Source: Bacteroidetes bacterium GWF2_43_63
GTDB lineage: Bacteria; Bacteroidota; Bacteroidia; Bacteroidales; DTU049
Direction of reading: 5' to 3'
Assembly: GCA_001769275.1 (NCBI GenBank)
Contig: MEOQ01000042.1
Span: 124,001-188,000, forward strand
Length of the DNA: 64,000 nucleotides
Shown here: in pieces, positions 24,462 through 33,345 of the stretch
How the letters are laid out: every line of letters begins with the position of its first letter
How positions within the stretch are numbered: the stretch's first letter is position 1
Made by a program: the position numbers and the translations under genes
Notes under the pieces: model-generated
Database searches by the model: none
Told to the model about the DNA's origin: nothing
The model's input: the letters and a program-made list of their open reading frames with translations, nothing else

Positions 24462-25301
24462 CTAAAATAATTCGAAATTGTCAATGAGTCTTACCTTGCC
24501 AAGCCAAGCGGCCACAAATGCCATGGCGTGTTTTGCATCTTCTTTTTTTTGCAGCGGTTGCAGGGTCTGTGCATCGGCGATGATGAAGTATTCTGGTTCG
24601 ATCATTCCGCTTCCTGCGAGCATGCGCTCGCAGTGCCGGCAGACCTCGTCGGGTTGGAATTCCTGAATGAGCTGTTTGGATCGTTTCAACACTTCGTAAA
24701 TCAAAGGAGCCATTTCGCGTTCTTCTTCAGAAAGTCTTGAATTGCGAGAACTCATGGCCAGTCCGTCGTCTTCACGCACGATGGGCATTCCCTTAATGTT
24801 TATCAGTGGAAAATCATTTTCTGCAAGTTTCCGAATGATCAGGAGTTGCTGGTAGTCTTTCATTCCGAAATAGGAGATATTAGGCCCAACAATGCTGAAT
24901 AACGCTGAAACAACCATGGCAACTCCGTTGAAGTGCCCGGGTCGCTTAGCTCCTTCCATCACGTCGTCGATACCAGTGAATGTGAATGTTCTGGTAACCG
25001 GCTCGGGATACATCTCTTCAACGGTCGGTATGAAAACAGCCGTCGCTCCCGCTTTTTCGAGCATAGCCAGGTCCCTTGCTTCATTTCTGGGGTATTTTAC
25101 AAGATCCTCCGGATTGTTAAACTGAGTGGGGTTGACAAAAATGCTCACAACGGTTTCATCATTCTCTTTCAGAGAGGCAGAAACCAGCGAAATGTGGCCC
25201 TGGTGCAGGAATCCCATGGTTGGAACAAAGCCAATAGTGGTTTTATCTGTTAATCCGTTACGCCAGTCTTTGTATTCTTTAATTGTGCGGAAAATATTCA
25301 T
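24462..25301 (-). CDS. panC: Pantothenate synthetase
   Basis: Ligates pantoate and beta-alanine with ATP to give pantothenate. 279 residues. The N-terminal motif FVPTMGFLHQGHISLV contains the HxGH nucleotide-binding signature. FVNPTQFNNPEDLVKYPRN and DYQQLLIIRKLA follow. MPIVREDDGLAMSSRNSRLS is the KMSKS-equivalent block. First gene of the minus-strand pan operon; panD comes 12 bp later. The intergenic region with the divergent GT5-like gene is 97 bp and carries a -7 box on the plus side. Confidence 0.97.
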   Translation of the reverse strand: MNIFRTIKEYKDWRNGLTDKTTIGFVPTMGFLHQGHISLVSASLKENDETVVSIFVNPTQFNNPEDLVKYPRNEARDLAMLEKAGATAVFIPTVEEMYPEPVTRTFTFTGIDDVMEGAKRPGHFNGVAMVVSALFSIVGPNISYFGMKDYQQLLIIRKLAENDFPLINIKGMPIVREDDGLAMSSRNSRLSEEEREMAPLIYEVLKRSKQLIQEFQPDEVCRHCERMLAGSGMIEPEYFIIADAQTLQPLQKKEDAKHAMAFVAAWLGKVRLIDNFELF

Positions 25302-25362
25302 AATCAGACGAAAAAAAGTACAAAACTAAACTCTTTTTTTAATATATATGCGAAAAAAATCG

Positions 25363-25370
25363 TAACTTTG
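25363..25370 (+). promoter_or_regulatory. Putative -7 box for the GT5-like gene
   Basis: TAACTTTG matches TAnnTTTG, 28 bp before the ATG at 25399. Confidence 0.5.
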
Positions 25371-25398
25371 CATATTATTTATTAGCCCTTGCATTGTT

Positions 25399-26226
25399 AT
25401 GGAGAAAGCAAAAATTCTGTACGTATCTCAGGAAATCACCCCGTATTTAAGGGACAGCCAAATGGGAAATGTTTGCAGGCACCTGCCGCAGGGTACCCAG
25501 GAAAGAGGAAAAGAGATCCGCACATTTATGCCCCGTTTCGGATGTATCAATGAGCGTAGACATCAGCTGCATGAGGTGATTCGCCTCTCCGGGATGAATA
25601 TCATTATCAACGACTCCGATCACCCGCTTATCATCAAAGTTGCAAGTATCCAACAGGCACGAATGCAGGTTTACTTCATCGACAGCGAAGATTATTTTCA
25701 CCGCAAATTTATTGTTCACGATAAAGACAATCGTTTTTATAACGATAACGATGCCCGCTCGGTATTTTTTAACAGAGGCGTACTCGAAACAGTAAAAAAA
25801 CTTGGATGGGCTCCCGACATTATCCACTGCCATGGCTGGATGACCGCTCTCATAGCTCCTTATGTAAAAAAAGTATATAAAAAGCACCCTATATTTTCAG
25901 AAAGCAAAATCATTCTATCGCTCTATGACGATCATTTTTCGGAATATTTGTCAGAGCAGGTTGTTCCCAATATTATCATGGATGATCTCACAGCTGCTGG
26001 TTTGCCTCAGCTCAAGAAAGACCGCAACTATCTTGGTTGGATGAAAACGGCCATTGATTATTCAGATGGAATTATTGTTGGATCAGCCGATGTAAGCAAA
26101 GATGTGCTTGATTACGCAAAGAAAAGCAAGCTGCCAATGCTCGAATACCAGGGCGAGGAGAATTACATTGATGCATTCAATAAATTCTATGACCGGGTTT
26201 TAATCAATGAGGAAGTAGCCTGCTAG
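25399..26226 (+). CDS. Glycogen/starch synthase N-domain protein (GT5, half length)
   Basis: A 275-residue protein matching only the N-terminal Rossmann domain of GT5 glycogen synthases. Visible are the start KILYVSQEITPYLRDSQMGN, then MPRFGCINERRHQLHEVIRL, the loop RSVFFNRGVLETVKKLGWAP, and DIIHCHGWMTALIAPYV. The C-terminal nucleotide-sugar domain is absent. The glycine-rich KxGGL-type loop expected near residue 15 is replaced by RDSQMGN. Catalysis as a glycogen synthase is therefore unlikely. Such half-length relatives are widespread in Bacteroidota next to pan genes or DUF4270-glmS; they may be regulatory or carbohydrate-binding. It is divergent from panC. Confidence 0.8.
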   Translation: MEKAKILYVSQEITPYLRDSQMGNVCRHLPQGTQERGKEIRTFMPRFGCINERRHQLHEVIRLSGMNIIINDSDHPLIIKVASIQQARMQVYFIDSEDYFHRKFIVHDKDNRFYNDNDARSVFFNRGVLETVKKLGWAPDIIHCHGWMTALIAPYVKKVYKKHPIFSESKIILSLYDDHFSEYLSEQVVPNIIMDDLTAAGLPQLKKDRNYLGWMKTAIDYSDGIIVGSADVSKDVLDYAKKSKLPMLEYQGEENYIDAFNKFYDRVLINEEVAC

Positions 26227-26235
26227 AGCAGGGGC

Positions 26236-26394
26236 TTATTTCCCAGGATTAAACCGATTTTTCTGCTCTTTCTTCAGAACGATAAAACACTTTTCGTACT
26301 GTTTGATCAGGTCTATGGATAAATGTTTTCCATTGGCCAAATATGTGCATACCGCAGTATTCGCGTCTTCAATAAATTTTATCGATTTTTGCAT
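26236..26394 (-). CDS. Possible small protein, 52 residues
   Basis: An ATG-initiated frame: MQKSIKFIEDANTAVCTYLA, NGKHLSIDLIKQYEKCFIVL, ending KKEQKNRFNPGK. Predicted helical, lysine-rich, soluble. No family recognised. Upstream the frame is closed by a stop inside the MITE-like element, whose right-to-left end lies 9 bp from the start codon, so a longer original gene may have been truncated. It converges with the GT5-like gene (10 bp gap). Confidence 0.4.
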   Translation of the reverse strand: MQKSIKFIEDANTAVCTYLANGKHLSIDLIKQYEKCFIVLKKEQKNRFNPGK

Positions 26395-26403
26395 CTCTTC
26401 ATT

Positions 26404-26631
26404 CCCTAGGATGTCTCAAAATTGCCGATTGTTACGACATTCCACCGTTCCGTCTTGTGATTCGGTTTTTCGCAATGCTTTTGAACCGGAACATGGAACC
26501 GTCGTAACAACATCAAAAACAACGGTTCCATGTCCCTCAGCTCCGCGCCTCTTCGAGTTGGGCCTGACTTCGTCGCTTTGGACGGTGGAATGTTGTTTTT
26601 GCACCTGATTTCTTTTTAAGACATCCTCGGG
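26404..26631. mobile_element. MITE-like palindromic element, copy 1
   Basis: The termini are CCCTAGGATGTCTCAAAA (26404-26421) and, inverted, CCCGAGGATGTCTTAAAA (26614-26631). ATT flanks both ends, a possible 3-bp duplication. Internally it has two nested inverted repeats: ACATTCCACCGT (26437) with ACGGTGGAATGT (to 26593), and GGAACATGGAACCGT (26488) with ACGGTTCCATGTCC (26522). The whole element is homologous, in opposite orientation, to 41880-42118. It has no transposase. Confidence 0.7.
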
Positions 26632-26655
26632 ATTTTCAGAGAAGACTCAAGAAAT

Positions 26656-28161
26656 TTATTTCAGAGGAAGAACAATGCGAAAGGTTGTTCCCTTGCCGGG
26701 AACGGATGAATGGACAAACAGTTTGCCTTTGTGGTACTCTTCGATAATACGTTTCGAAAGAGTGAGTCCCAGCCCCCAGCCGCGTTTTTTTGTTGTGAAG
26801 CCGGGACGGAAAACCGATTTGTATTGTGATTTTGGAAAGCCTTTTCCGGTATCAGACACATCAAGCATAACATGACGCGACGCGTTGTGGAGTGAAATAG
26901 TTATTGAACCTTCGCCTTCCATTGCATCAATGGCATTTTTCAGCAGGTTTTCCATTACCCAGCCAAAGAGATTTTCGTTGAGAGGCAGGGCCAATGAATC
27001 ATTCTCGCGAAACAAAATATTAATGCTGACTTTTTTGGATGAACGTGCCCGGATATATCGGACAGAATTATATACAGATTCTGTCAGCGATGTAAGAGGC
27101 AATTCCGGCGCAGAACCAATGTTGCTGAAACGAGCCGTAACGTCTTGCAGTCGTTGTATATCGTTTCGTAATTCATCGATATAGACTTTATTTTTTTCAT
27201 CGGTTTCGATAAAATCGAGCCATGCAAGCATGGATGAAATGGGGGTTCCGAGCTGATGCGCGGTTTCCTTGGCCATACCCACCCAAACCTTGTTTTGTTC
27301 GGCTTTTCGAGTGGTGTTGAACAAAAAATATGCGACCAAAAGAAATACGCCTACAACAAGTAATAATACAAAAGGGTAATAGCGAAGCTGGGTGAGAAGA
27401 TAAGAATCCTTGTAATAAATGTATTTTTTCCCCTGGCCTTCGAACTCGATGATAATTGGCGGATTCTGAGCCTCCATAGTTTTGATCAGCTCTTTAAGTT
27501 CATCCGGGTCATTCAGTACTTCATTGTTGACATTTCCACTGGAATAGACTTTTGTGCGTGCAGAATCAAGAATGAGCACAGGAACACTGGCGCTGTTTAC
27601 AACAACTTCGGAGAAGAAAGATTCTGTGAGGTCGTTCAGCACGTTTCGCAGCTCGGTGAAAAGCAGCGATTCTTTGAAATACAGATAATTTACAAACTCA
27701 CCATAGCTGACTACAATGGGCTCTATCACTGAGAAATCGCTCAGTCTTCTGCCATCAAGTTTTTTTATGGTATCGGTTGAAAAATCGACATTTTTTACTG
27801 CGATAATATTTTTCTCTTCGTCGGTGAGAACCACCGGGATTGTAGTGTTGCCAGCGATAATTTGCGTATAGAAGCTAAGGTCTTCGTCGATGCCGGCATT
27901 GATGAGCCTTTTGGTAGCTTCGGCCCAGATTTCAACACGTTTGCGTTCTTCTTCCTTTATTTTTTTAAAAAAGTCGTTCGTGTAGTTGACCAGATTGGCT
28001 TTCTGCTGAATGGCATTAGCCCATATTTTTACTTTTTTGCGTTCGTCGGAAGCAATTTTTTTCACCAGATTATTACTGAACATGAGCGACGCGCTTACGA
28101 TCAGCAGCCCGATGAAGAACAACCCCCACTTCCAGAATTTTTTTCGACGATAAATATCCAT
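26656..28161 (-). CDS. Sensor histidine kinase, membrane-bound
   Basis: About 501 residues. A transmembrane helix lies at ~14-32 and a second near 265-285, enclosing a ~230-residue extracytoplasmic sensor region. The kinase core then has a His-box with GMAKETAHQLGTPISSM (phospho-acceptor His about residue 308), WVMENLLKNAIDAMEGEG (N box), LDVSDTGKGFPKSQY (G1/F) and KKRGWGLGLTLSKRIIEEYH (G2). This H-box variant, AHQLGTPISS, is common in Bacteroidota. No response regulator or transcription factor gene is adjacent, so its partner is elsewhere. The ATG at 28161 is preferred over one two codons upstream, by the charged start DIYRRKKFWK. Confidence 0.92.
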   Translation of the reverse strand: MDIYRRKKFWKWGLFFIGLLIVSASLMFSNNLVKKIASDERKKVKIWANAIQQKANLVNYTNDFFKKIKEEERKRVEIWAEATKRLINAGIDEDLSFYTQIIAGNTTIPVVLTDEEKNIIAVKNVDFSTDTIKKLDGRRLSDFSVIEPIVVSYGEFVNYLYFKESLLFTELRNVLNDLTESFFSEVVVNSASVPVLILDSARTKVYSSGNVNNEVLNDPDELKELIKTMEAQNPPIIIEFEGQGKKYIYYKDSYLLTQLRYYPFVLLLVVGVFLLVAYFLFNTTRKAEQNKVWVGMAKETAHQLGTPISSMLAWLDFIETDEKNKVYIDELRNDIQRLQDVTARFSNIGSAPELPLTSLTESVYNSVRYIRARSSKKVSINILFRENDSLALPLNENLFGWVMENLLKNAIDAMEGEGSITISLHNASRHVMLDVSDTGKGFPKSQYKSVFRPGFTTKKRGWGLGLTLSKRIIEEYHKGKLFVHSSVPGKGTTFRIVLPLK

Positions 28162-28363
28162 GAACAAAAAGAGCTAACAGTTGTTTAAAAATAATTTCCG
28201 TAAGCAATGTGTGAATAACACAAAGGGAGGTTTATTATTTTGCGAAGAACAAAAATAGCAATAAAACGGACAGCTGATTTTATATTTCCGGAAAATTTAT
28301 ATTCAGCGAGCCAACCAAAGCGGTTGAAATTTGTCTGGTTAAGTAAGAAAAAATCAAAGCCCC

Positions 28364-31300
28364 ATGAAAGTTTACCTTTTATCAGTAATTCTCACGATGT
28401 GCTTGTCGCTGTCCGGAACGTTTCTGAAAGCGCAAAGCGAAACTAATTCCCGCCCGAACAATACGGAGACCGGGTTTATGTATCCAACATCTTTCACTCT
28501 GACCCGGCCATTGAGTGAGTTGGTAGATGAGCATCCCTATGTGGAGCCGGACTTCAACACAAAGCCATGGATTTCGCCTGACCGGAAAAACAGGCCGGCA
28601 CAGGCTTTTGTTTACTCAGTCGAAGATGGTCCTGAGTACGGAAATGATCCGGCGATAGTTCAAACAAAAATGGGTGACCGAAGCAATGCGAATAAGGCTC
28701 CCTTAACAAACTGGGCGGGCGTTACAAGCTCAGCTTATCCGCCCGATCCGACTGGTGCTGTTGGCCCGAATCATTATATACAAATTGTTAATGCTACAAC
28801 AGTCAGGATTTTCAACAAGACCGGAACTGCGTTGGAAACATTCCAGCTCGCAACGCTCTGGGGATCATCTTCCAATGCAGGAGATCCGATTGTAATGTAC
28901 GACAAATTTGCCGATCGCTGGTTCCTGAGCCAGTTTGCCGATCCGTATGGTTCTACTCCAAACAATATTTACATTGCCATTTCTCAGACTAATGATCCTA
29001 CAGGCAATTACTATACTTACACATATACTTCTGATGATTTCCCCGATTATCTCAAGTTTTCGATCTGGCACGATGGCTATTATATGACTTCGAATCAGAG
29101 TACAGACAAAATTCATGTGTTTGAAAGAACAGCCATGCTTGTCGGAAATACATCAGCGCGAATGACCTATTCCAATTTTTCGACTGGATCAGTTTCTTCT
29201 TTTTTCATTCCACTGCCTGCCGATGCAGCAGATGACGATGCATTGCCTGCAGCCGGAACACCGCTGCCATTCTTTAGTTATTTTGATAATGCCTGGGGAA
29301 CCGGAAATGATGCAGTTAAAATTTGGAATGCCACAACCAGCTGGGGAACAACTCCTTCGGTTACTATTACAGGTCCAACTGCAGTAAATACAAATTCATT
29401 CGATGCTTCGTATAATTCAAGCTGGAACGATGTTCCGCAGCCCAATGGCCAATATCTGGATGGTATTGGCGGCGTACTGATGTACAGGGCTCCGTGGCGT
29501 TCATGGTCAAGCCATAACAGTGTTGTTTTGTCCTGGGGCGTGCTGATTTCGAACACACCGCGCGTCAGAGCAATCTACTGGTGCGAACTACGCCAGACAT
29601 CCGGCACATGGAGCATGTATCAGCAGGGAATTTATCAGCCTGACAGCGATACCCGCTGGATGAGCAGCGCTGCCATGGATGACAATGGAAGTATTGCACT
29701 TTGTTATGCAAAATCATCAACGACCCTTACTCCTGGATTGTATTATACTGGCCGTCTGGCTTCGGATCCGCTGGGAACAATGACTTTTGCAGAAACCACT
29801 GCCATTGCCGGAAATGCATCACAAAGCGGGGCAAACCGTTTTGGCGATTACTCGCAGACATCGCTCGATCCGGATGGAATCACTTTCTGGCATACCGGTC
29901 AGTATTGTGCATCAACAAGCGGTCAGGAAACACGTATTTATTCATTCCAATTGCCGGCAGGAGCTTCAACAGATGTAAGCAACTTCAATGCAACTGCGGT
30001 TTCAACCTCTGAGATAGACCTCAGCTGGGTGCTGAACGGCAGTAGCAATCCCGTGCTTGTTGCCTGGAATACAACCAACACTTTTGGAACTCCTGTGACA
30101 GGAACAGCCTATGCAGCCGGAAACGCCATCACCGGTGGCGGAAATGTGATTTATTATGGTTCGGCAACTTCTTTCAACCACACGGGACTTAATCCATCTA
30201 CAACTTATTATTACAAGGCATGGAGCAATACCGGGAGTTATACCTGGAGTACGGGTGTTACCGATAATGCAACAACACTTGCATCTGGAACAAACACTTA
30301 TCCTTTCACCCTTGACTTTGAATCATCCACAGATTATACAACATCCTTTGCCCCCTGGACCACTTCAGATGTAGATGGCCTTGCAACTTATTCGAGTGGT
30401 GACGCCACATTTACGGGAGAAGGAACAGCCTTTGCCTACATGTGTATGAATCCGGTTGCCTCCGGATGGACAGCTGCACAGACCGATGTGGCTCATGGTG
30501 GCTCCCGTTGTGGAATGGCCATTTGTCCTTCAGATGGATCGGCCAGCGACGACTGGTTCATTTCTCCGGCCATGGCTTTGGGAACTAACTCGAGTTTCTC
30601 GCTTTGGGTACTCAGTCCAAAACCAAGCACCTGGGGCAATGATTCATATCAGATCATGGTTTCAACGACCGACAATCAGCCTGCAAGTTTTACGGCACTA
30701 TCATCTGTTGTTGAAGCTCCTTCTACTTGGACCCAGCATACTTACAGCCTTTCGACGTATGACAATCAAACAATTTATCTGGCTATTCGCCACGTAACGA
30801 CTGATATGTTTATGTTCTGGATGGATGACCTTGAATTCAATTCAACGGTGGCTGCCGGCACCGCTGCAGCGGTTGTAACAGATCCAGCCAGCACATCGGT
30901 CTGCCCGGGAACTGCTGTATCGTTTACTGTAACAGCTTCAGGAGATCCGACCATCAGTTACCAGTGGCAGAAGAACGGCGTAAACATTGCCGGAGCCACT
31001 TCTTCAACTTATACAATTGCGTCGGTGACCGCTGGTGATACCGCTACTTATCGTTGTGTCGTTACTAATTCGTTTGGAAACGACACCAGTAATGGTGCGG
31101 TTTTGACAATAAATGCAGCAACTTCAATCACCTCACAGCCCGTGAGTATAAATGCCAATGAAGGTGATGATATTACGTTGACTGTAGGAGCCTCAGGCGG
31201 GTCACTGACCTATCAGTGGAAGAAGAACAATGTGAATATTTCTAATGGTGGAAACATTTCAGGGGCAACGAGTGCTGCTCTTCAGATATTAAATGTTTCA

Positions 31301-31645
31301 GCATCTGACTTCGGCACATACACCTGTGCAGTTACCGGCACCTGTGGAAGCGTTACCAGCAGTGGAGCTATCGTGAATGTTCTCACTTCCATTGATGAAT
31401 CTGAAAGTAAGCCTGAAATATTCCCAAATCCTTCGTCAGGTGTATTCACTATCAGAATGGGACAAACTCCTGTTTCGGGCAACTATTATGTGTATGATGC
31501 AGATGGCAGGCTAATCCTCTGGCGCATGTACTCAGAACAATCGGAAATTGTCATTGACTTGCATGGCCGGGCTCAGGGAGCCTATCTTTTCAGGATTGAC
31601 GCCGGCGATAAAACATATTTTAACCGACTGATAATCAAGAATTAG
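28364..31645 (+). CDS. Large type IX secretion cargo protein (FN3, adhesin-like and Ig-like domains)
   Basis: 1093 residues. Signal peptide at 1-24 (ending SGTFLKAQ). Residues ~35-530 form a module shared with the 2317-residue protein at 48444, including PWISPDRKNRPAQAF, GAVGPNHYIQIVNATTVRIF and YMTSNQSTDKIHVFERT. A fibronectin type III-like domain follows (~540-635), then a choice-of-anchor/cleaved-adhesin type beta sandwich (~640-840, YPFTLDFESSTDYT to FMFWMDDLEF). Next are two Ig-like repeats (~845-1010, SYQWQKNGVNIAGATSSTYT). The C-terminus (FPNPSSGVFTIRMG to RLIIKN) is the type IX sorting domain. Probably a surface or secreted protein; the enzymatic role, if any, is unknown. A terminator follows. 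Confidence 0.9.
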   Translation: MKVYLLSVILTMCLSLSGTFLKAQSETNSRPNNTETGFMYPTSFTLTRPLSELVDEHPYVEPDFNTKPWISPDRKNRPAQAFVYSVEDGPEYGNDPAIVQTKMGDRSNANKAPLTNWAGVTSSAYPPDPTGAVGPNHYIQIVNATTVRIFNKTGTALETFQLATLWGSSSNAGDPIVMYDKFADRWFLSQFADPYGSTPNNIYIAISQTNDPTGNYYTYTYTSDDFPDYLKFSIWHDGYYMTSNQSTDKIHVFERTAMLVGNTSARMTYSNFSTGSVSSFFIPLPADAADDDALPAAGTPLPFFSYFDNAWGTGNDAVKIWNATTSWGTTPSVTITGPTAVNTNSFDASYNSSWNDVPQPNGQYLDGIGGVLMYRAPWRSWSSHNSVVLSWGVLISNTPRVRAIYWCELRQTSGTWSMYQQGIYQPDSDTRWMSSAAMDDNGSIALCYAKSSTTLTPGLYYTGRLASDPLGTMTFAETTAIAGNASQSGANRFGDYSQTSLDPDGITFWHTGQYCASTSGQETRIYSFQLPAGASTDVSNFNATAVSTSEIDLSWVLNGSSNPVLVAWNTTNTFGTPVTGTAYAAGNAITGGGNVIYYGSATSFNHTGLNPSTTYYYKAWSNTGSYTWSTGVTDNATTLASGTNTYPFTLDFESSTDYTTSFAPWTTSDVDGLATYSSGDATFTGEGTAFAYMCMNPVASGWTAAQTDVAHGGSRCGMAICPSDGSASDDWFISPAMALGTNSSFSLWVLSPKPSTWGNDSYQIMVSTTDNQPASFTALSSVVEAPSTWTQHTYSLSTYDNQTIYLAIRHVTTDMFMFWMDDLEFNSTVAAGTAAAVVTDPASTSVCPGTAVSFTVTASGDPTISYQWQKNGVNIAGATSSTYTIASVTAGDTATYRCVVTNSFGNDTSNGAVLTINAATSITSQPVSINANEGDDITLTVGASGGSLTYQWKKNNVNISNGGNISGATSAALQILNVSASDFGTYTCAVTGTCGSVTSSGAIVNVLTSIDESESKPEIFPNPSSGVFTIRMGQTPVSGNYYVYDADGRLILWRMYSEQSEIVIDLHGRAQGAYLFRIDAGDKTYFNRLIIKN

Positions 31646-31663
31646 AGAATGATTTAATAACGG

Positions 31664-31697
31664 AACGGGGTAGATTGGCAACAATTTACCCCGTTTT
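31664..31697 (+). terminator. Rho-independent terminator after the 28364 gene
   Basis: AACGGGGTA (31664-31672) pairs with TACCCCGTT (31687-31695), followed by TT; T-run TTTT overlaps the arm. The 14-base loop is AT-rich. It starts 19 bp after the stop codon. Confidence 0.75.
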
Positions 31698-31788
31698 GTA
31701 ATTATAAGGTACATCAATAAAGACGAAACTACAAATCCATCAGAATCAAAAAGTTGAGATCAATTTAAGTATAATTTCTCAAGGTAAA

Positions 31789-31820
31789 TTTTGCTATGAA
31801 CATTAAAAGTAGTTACTTTG
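31789..31820 (+). promoter_or_regulatory. Putative acpP promoter
   Basis: TTTTG (31789-31793) and TTACTTTG (31813-31820) are separated by 19 bp, close to the TTTG-N19-TAnnTTTG layout, with one mismatch in the -7 box. The acpP ATG is 29 bp downstream. Confidence 0.5.
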
Positions 31821-31848
31821 CAGCTTGTTTTACTAAAATCAGGAAAAC

Positions 31849-32085
31849 ATGTCAGAAATTGCAGAAAAAGTAAAAGCCATTATTGTTGACAAATTAGGCG
31901 TCGACGCAGCAGAAGTTAAACCAGAAGCCAGTTTCACAAATGATCTGGGCGCTGATTCACTGGACCAGGTTGAATTGATTATGGAATTCGAAAAAGCTTT
32001 CGAACTCCAGATTCCGGACGACCAGGCAGAAAAGATCGGCACCGTAGGTGAAGCGATCAAGTACATTGAAGAAAACAAAAAGTAA
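31849..32085 (+). CDS. acpP: Acyl carrier protein
   Basis: The 78-residue acidic carrier for growing fatty acyl chains in type II fatty acid synthesis. The phosphopantetheine attachment serine is in [17 protein letters not shown] (the DSL motif). The four-helix composition and strong net negative charge are typical. fabF follows 9 bp later and rnc overlaps fabF, the gene order acpP-fabF-rnc found across many bacteria. An own promoter is likely. Confidence 0.98.
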   Translation: MSEIAEKVKAIIVDKLGVDAAEVKPEASFTNDLGADSLDQVELIMEFEKAFELQIPDDQAEKIGTVGEAIKYIEENKK

Positions 32086-32094
32086 ATTCAGTAT

Positions 32095-33345
32095 TTGATG
32101 AATAAAAGGCGAGTTGTTGTAACTGGCCTTGGCGCAATTACTCCGATTGGTAACACTGTCCCGGAATTCTGGGACAGTTTACACAACGGAGTGAGTGGTA
32201 CCGGAACGATTACCAGGTTCGATGCATCAAAATTCAAGACACAGATTGGCTGTGAAGTAAAGAATTATGACTCATCAAAGTATTTTGACCGTAAAGAGGT
32301 TAGAAAATATGACCTGGTTTCTCAGTTCGGAATCATAAGTGCCAATGAGGCCATTAAAGACTCAGGTTTAAACCTAGAGCAAGAGGATTGTTCACGCATT
32401 GGTGTTGTATGGGCCAGTGGTATTGGCGGTTTGATAACTTTTTACGAAGAGATCTCCGAATTTACCAAAGGTGATGGTACTCCACGCTTCAATCCATTTT
32501 TTATTCCTAAAATGATTGCCGACATCACTGCCGGTCACATCAGTATGATTAACGGCCTTAAAGGTCCTAATTATTGCACCGTTTCAGCATGCGCATCTTC
32601 GGCCAACGCAATCGCCGATGCCATAATGCTTGTTCGTCACGGCTACGCTGATGTAATGGTTGCCGGTGGCTCCGAAGCTGCCATCAATCAAGGCGGTATC
32701 GGAGGCTTCAACGCTATGCATGCAATTTCAACCCGCAACGATGATCCTAAAACGGCTTCACGTCCTTTCGACAAGGACCGCGATGGCTTTGTTCTGGGTG
32801 AAGGCGGTGCCGGAGTTATTATTGAAGATTATGACCATGCAGTAAAACGTGGCGCAAGAATCTATGCAGAATTGGTTGGTTTTGGCCTTTCGGCCGATGC
32901 TCACCATCTGACTGCTCCACATCCGGAAGGTGAAGGAGCCAAGGCTGCAATGTCGATTGCCATCAAAGATGCAGGTATCACCCCGCAGGACGTCGAGCAT
33001 ATCAATACGCATGGAACGTCAACCCCTGTTGGGGACATTGCTGAACCAAAAGCGATTGTTTCGCTTTTTGGTGAGCATGCACCCAAAATATCGATCAACT
33101 CAACGAAGTCAATGCACGGACACTTGCTTGGTGCAGCTGGCGCTATTGAGGCGATTGCCGTGATTCTCTCTCTCAAAAATGGCATCATCCCTCCGACCAT
33201 CAACCATTTCACCGATGATCCGGATATTGCTGCCCTTGATTTCACTTTCAACAAGGTGAAAGAACGTAACATCACTTATGCCCTTAGTAACACTTTCGGC
33301 TTTGGTGGTCACAACGTTTGCCTTGCGTTCAAAAAGTATGAATAG
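32095..33345 (+). CDS. fabF: Beta-ketoacyl-ACP synthase II
   Basis: Condenses malonyl-ACP with acyl-ACP during chain elongation. 416 residues, thiolase fold. The active-site cysteine lies in NYCTVSACASSANAIADAIM. The two histidines are in EHINTHGTSTPVGD and KSMHGHLLGAAGAIEA. N-terminal RRVVVTGLGAITPIGNTV and the closing SNTFGFGGHNVCLAF are family signatures. The stop codon TAG shares its G with the GTG start of rnc (TAGTG), so translation of the two is coupled. Confidence 0.98.
   Translation: MMNKRRVVVTGLGAITPIGNTVPEFWDSLHNGVSGTGTITRFDASKFKTQIGCEVKNYDSSKYFDRKEVRKYDLVSQFGIISANEAIKDSGLNLEQEDCSRIGVVWASGIGGLITFYEEISEFTKGDGTPRFNPFFIPKMIADITAGHISMINGLKGPNYCTVSACASSANAIADAIMLVRHGYADVMVAGGSEAAINQGGIGGFNAMHAISTRNDDPKTASRPFDKDRDGFVLGEGGAGVIIEDYDHAVKRGARIYAELVGFGLSADAHHLTAPHPEGEGAKAAMSIAIKDAGITPQDVEHINTHGTSTPVGDIAEPKAIVSLFGEHAPKISINSTKSMHGHLLGAAGAIEAIAVILSLKNGIIPPTINHFTDDPDIAALDFTFNKVKERNITYALSNTFGFGGHNVCLAFKKYE

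Noticed and set aside
26303..26608. 101-codon plus-strand frame over the first MITE
   Set aside because: Consists mainly of translated inverted repeat sequence with no conserved features.
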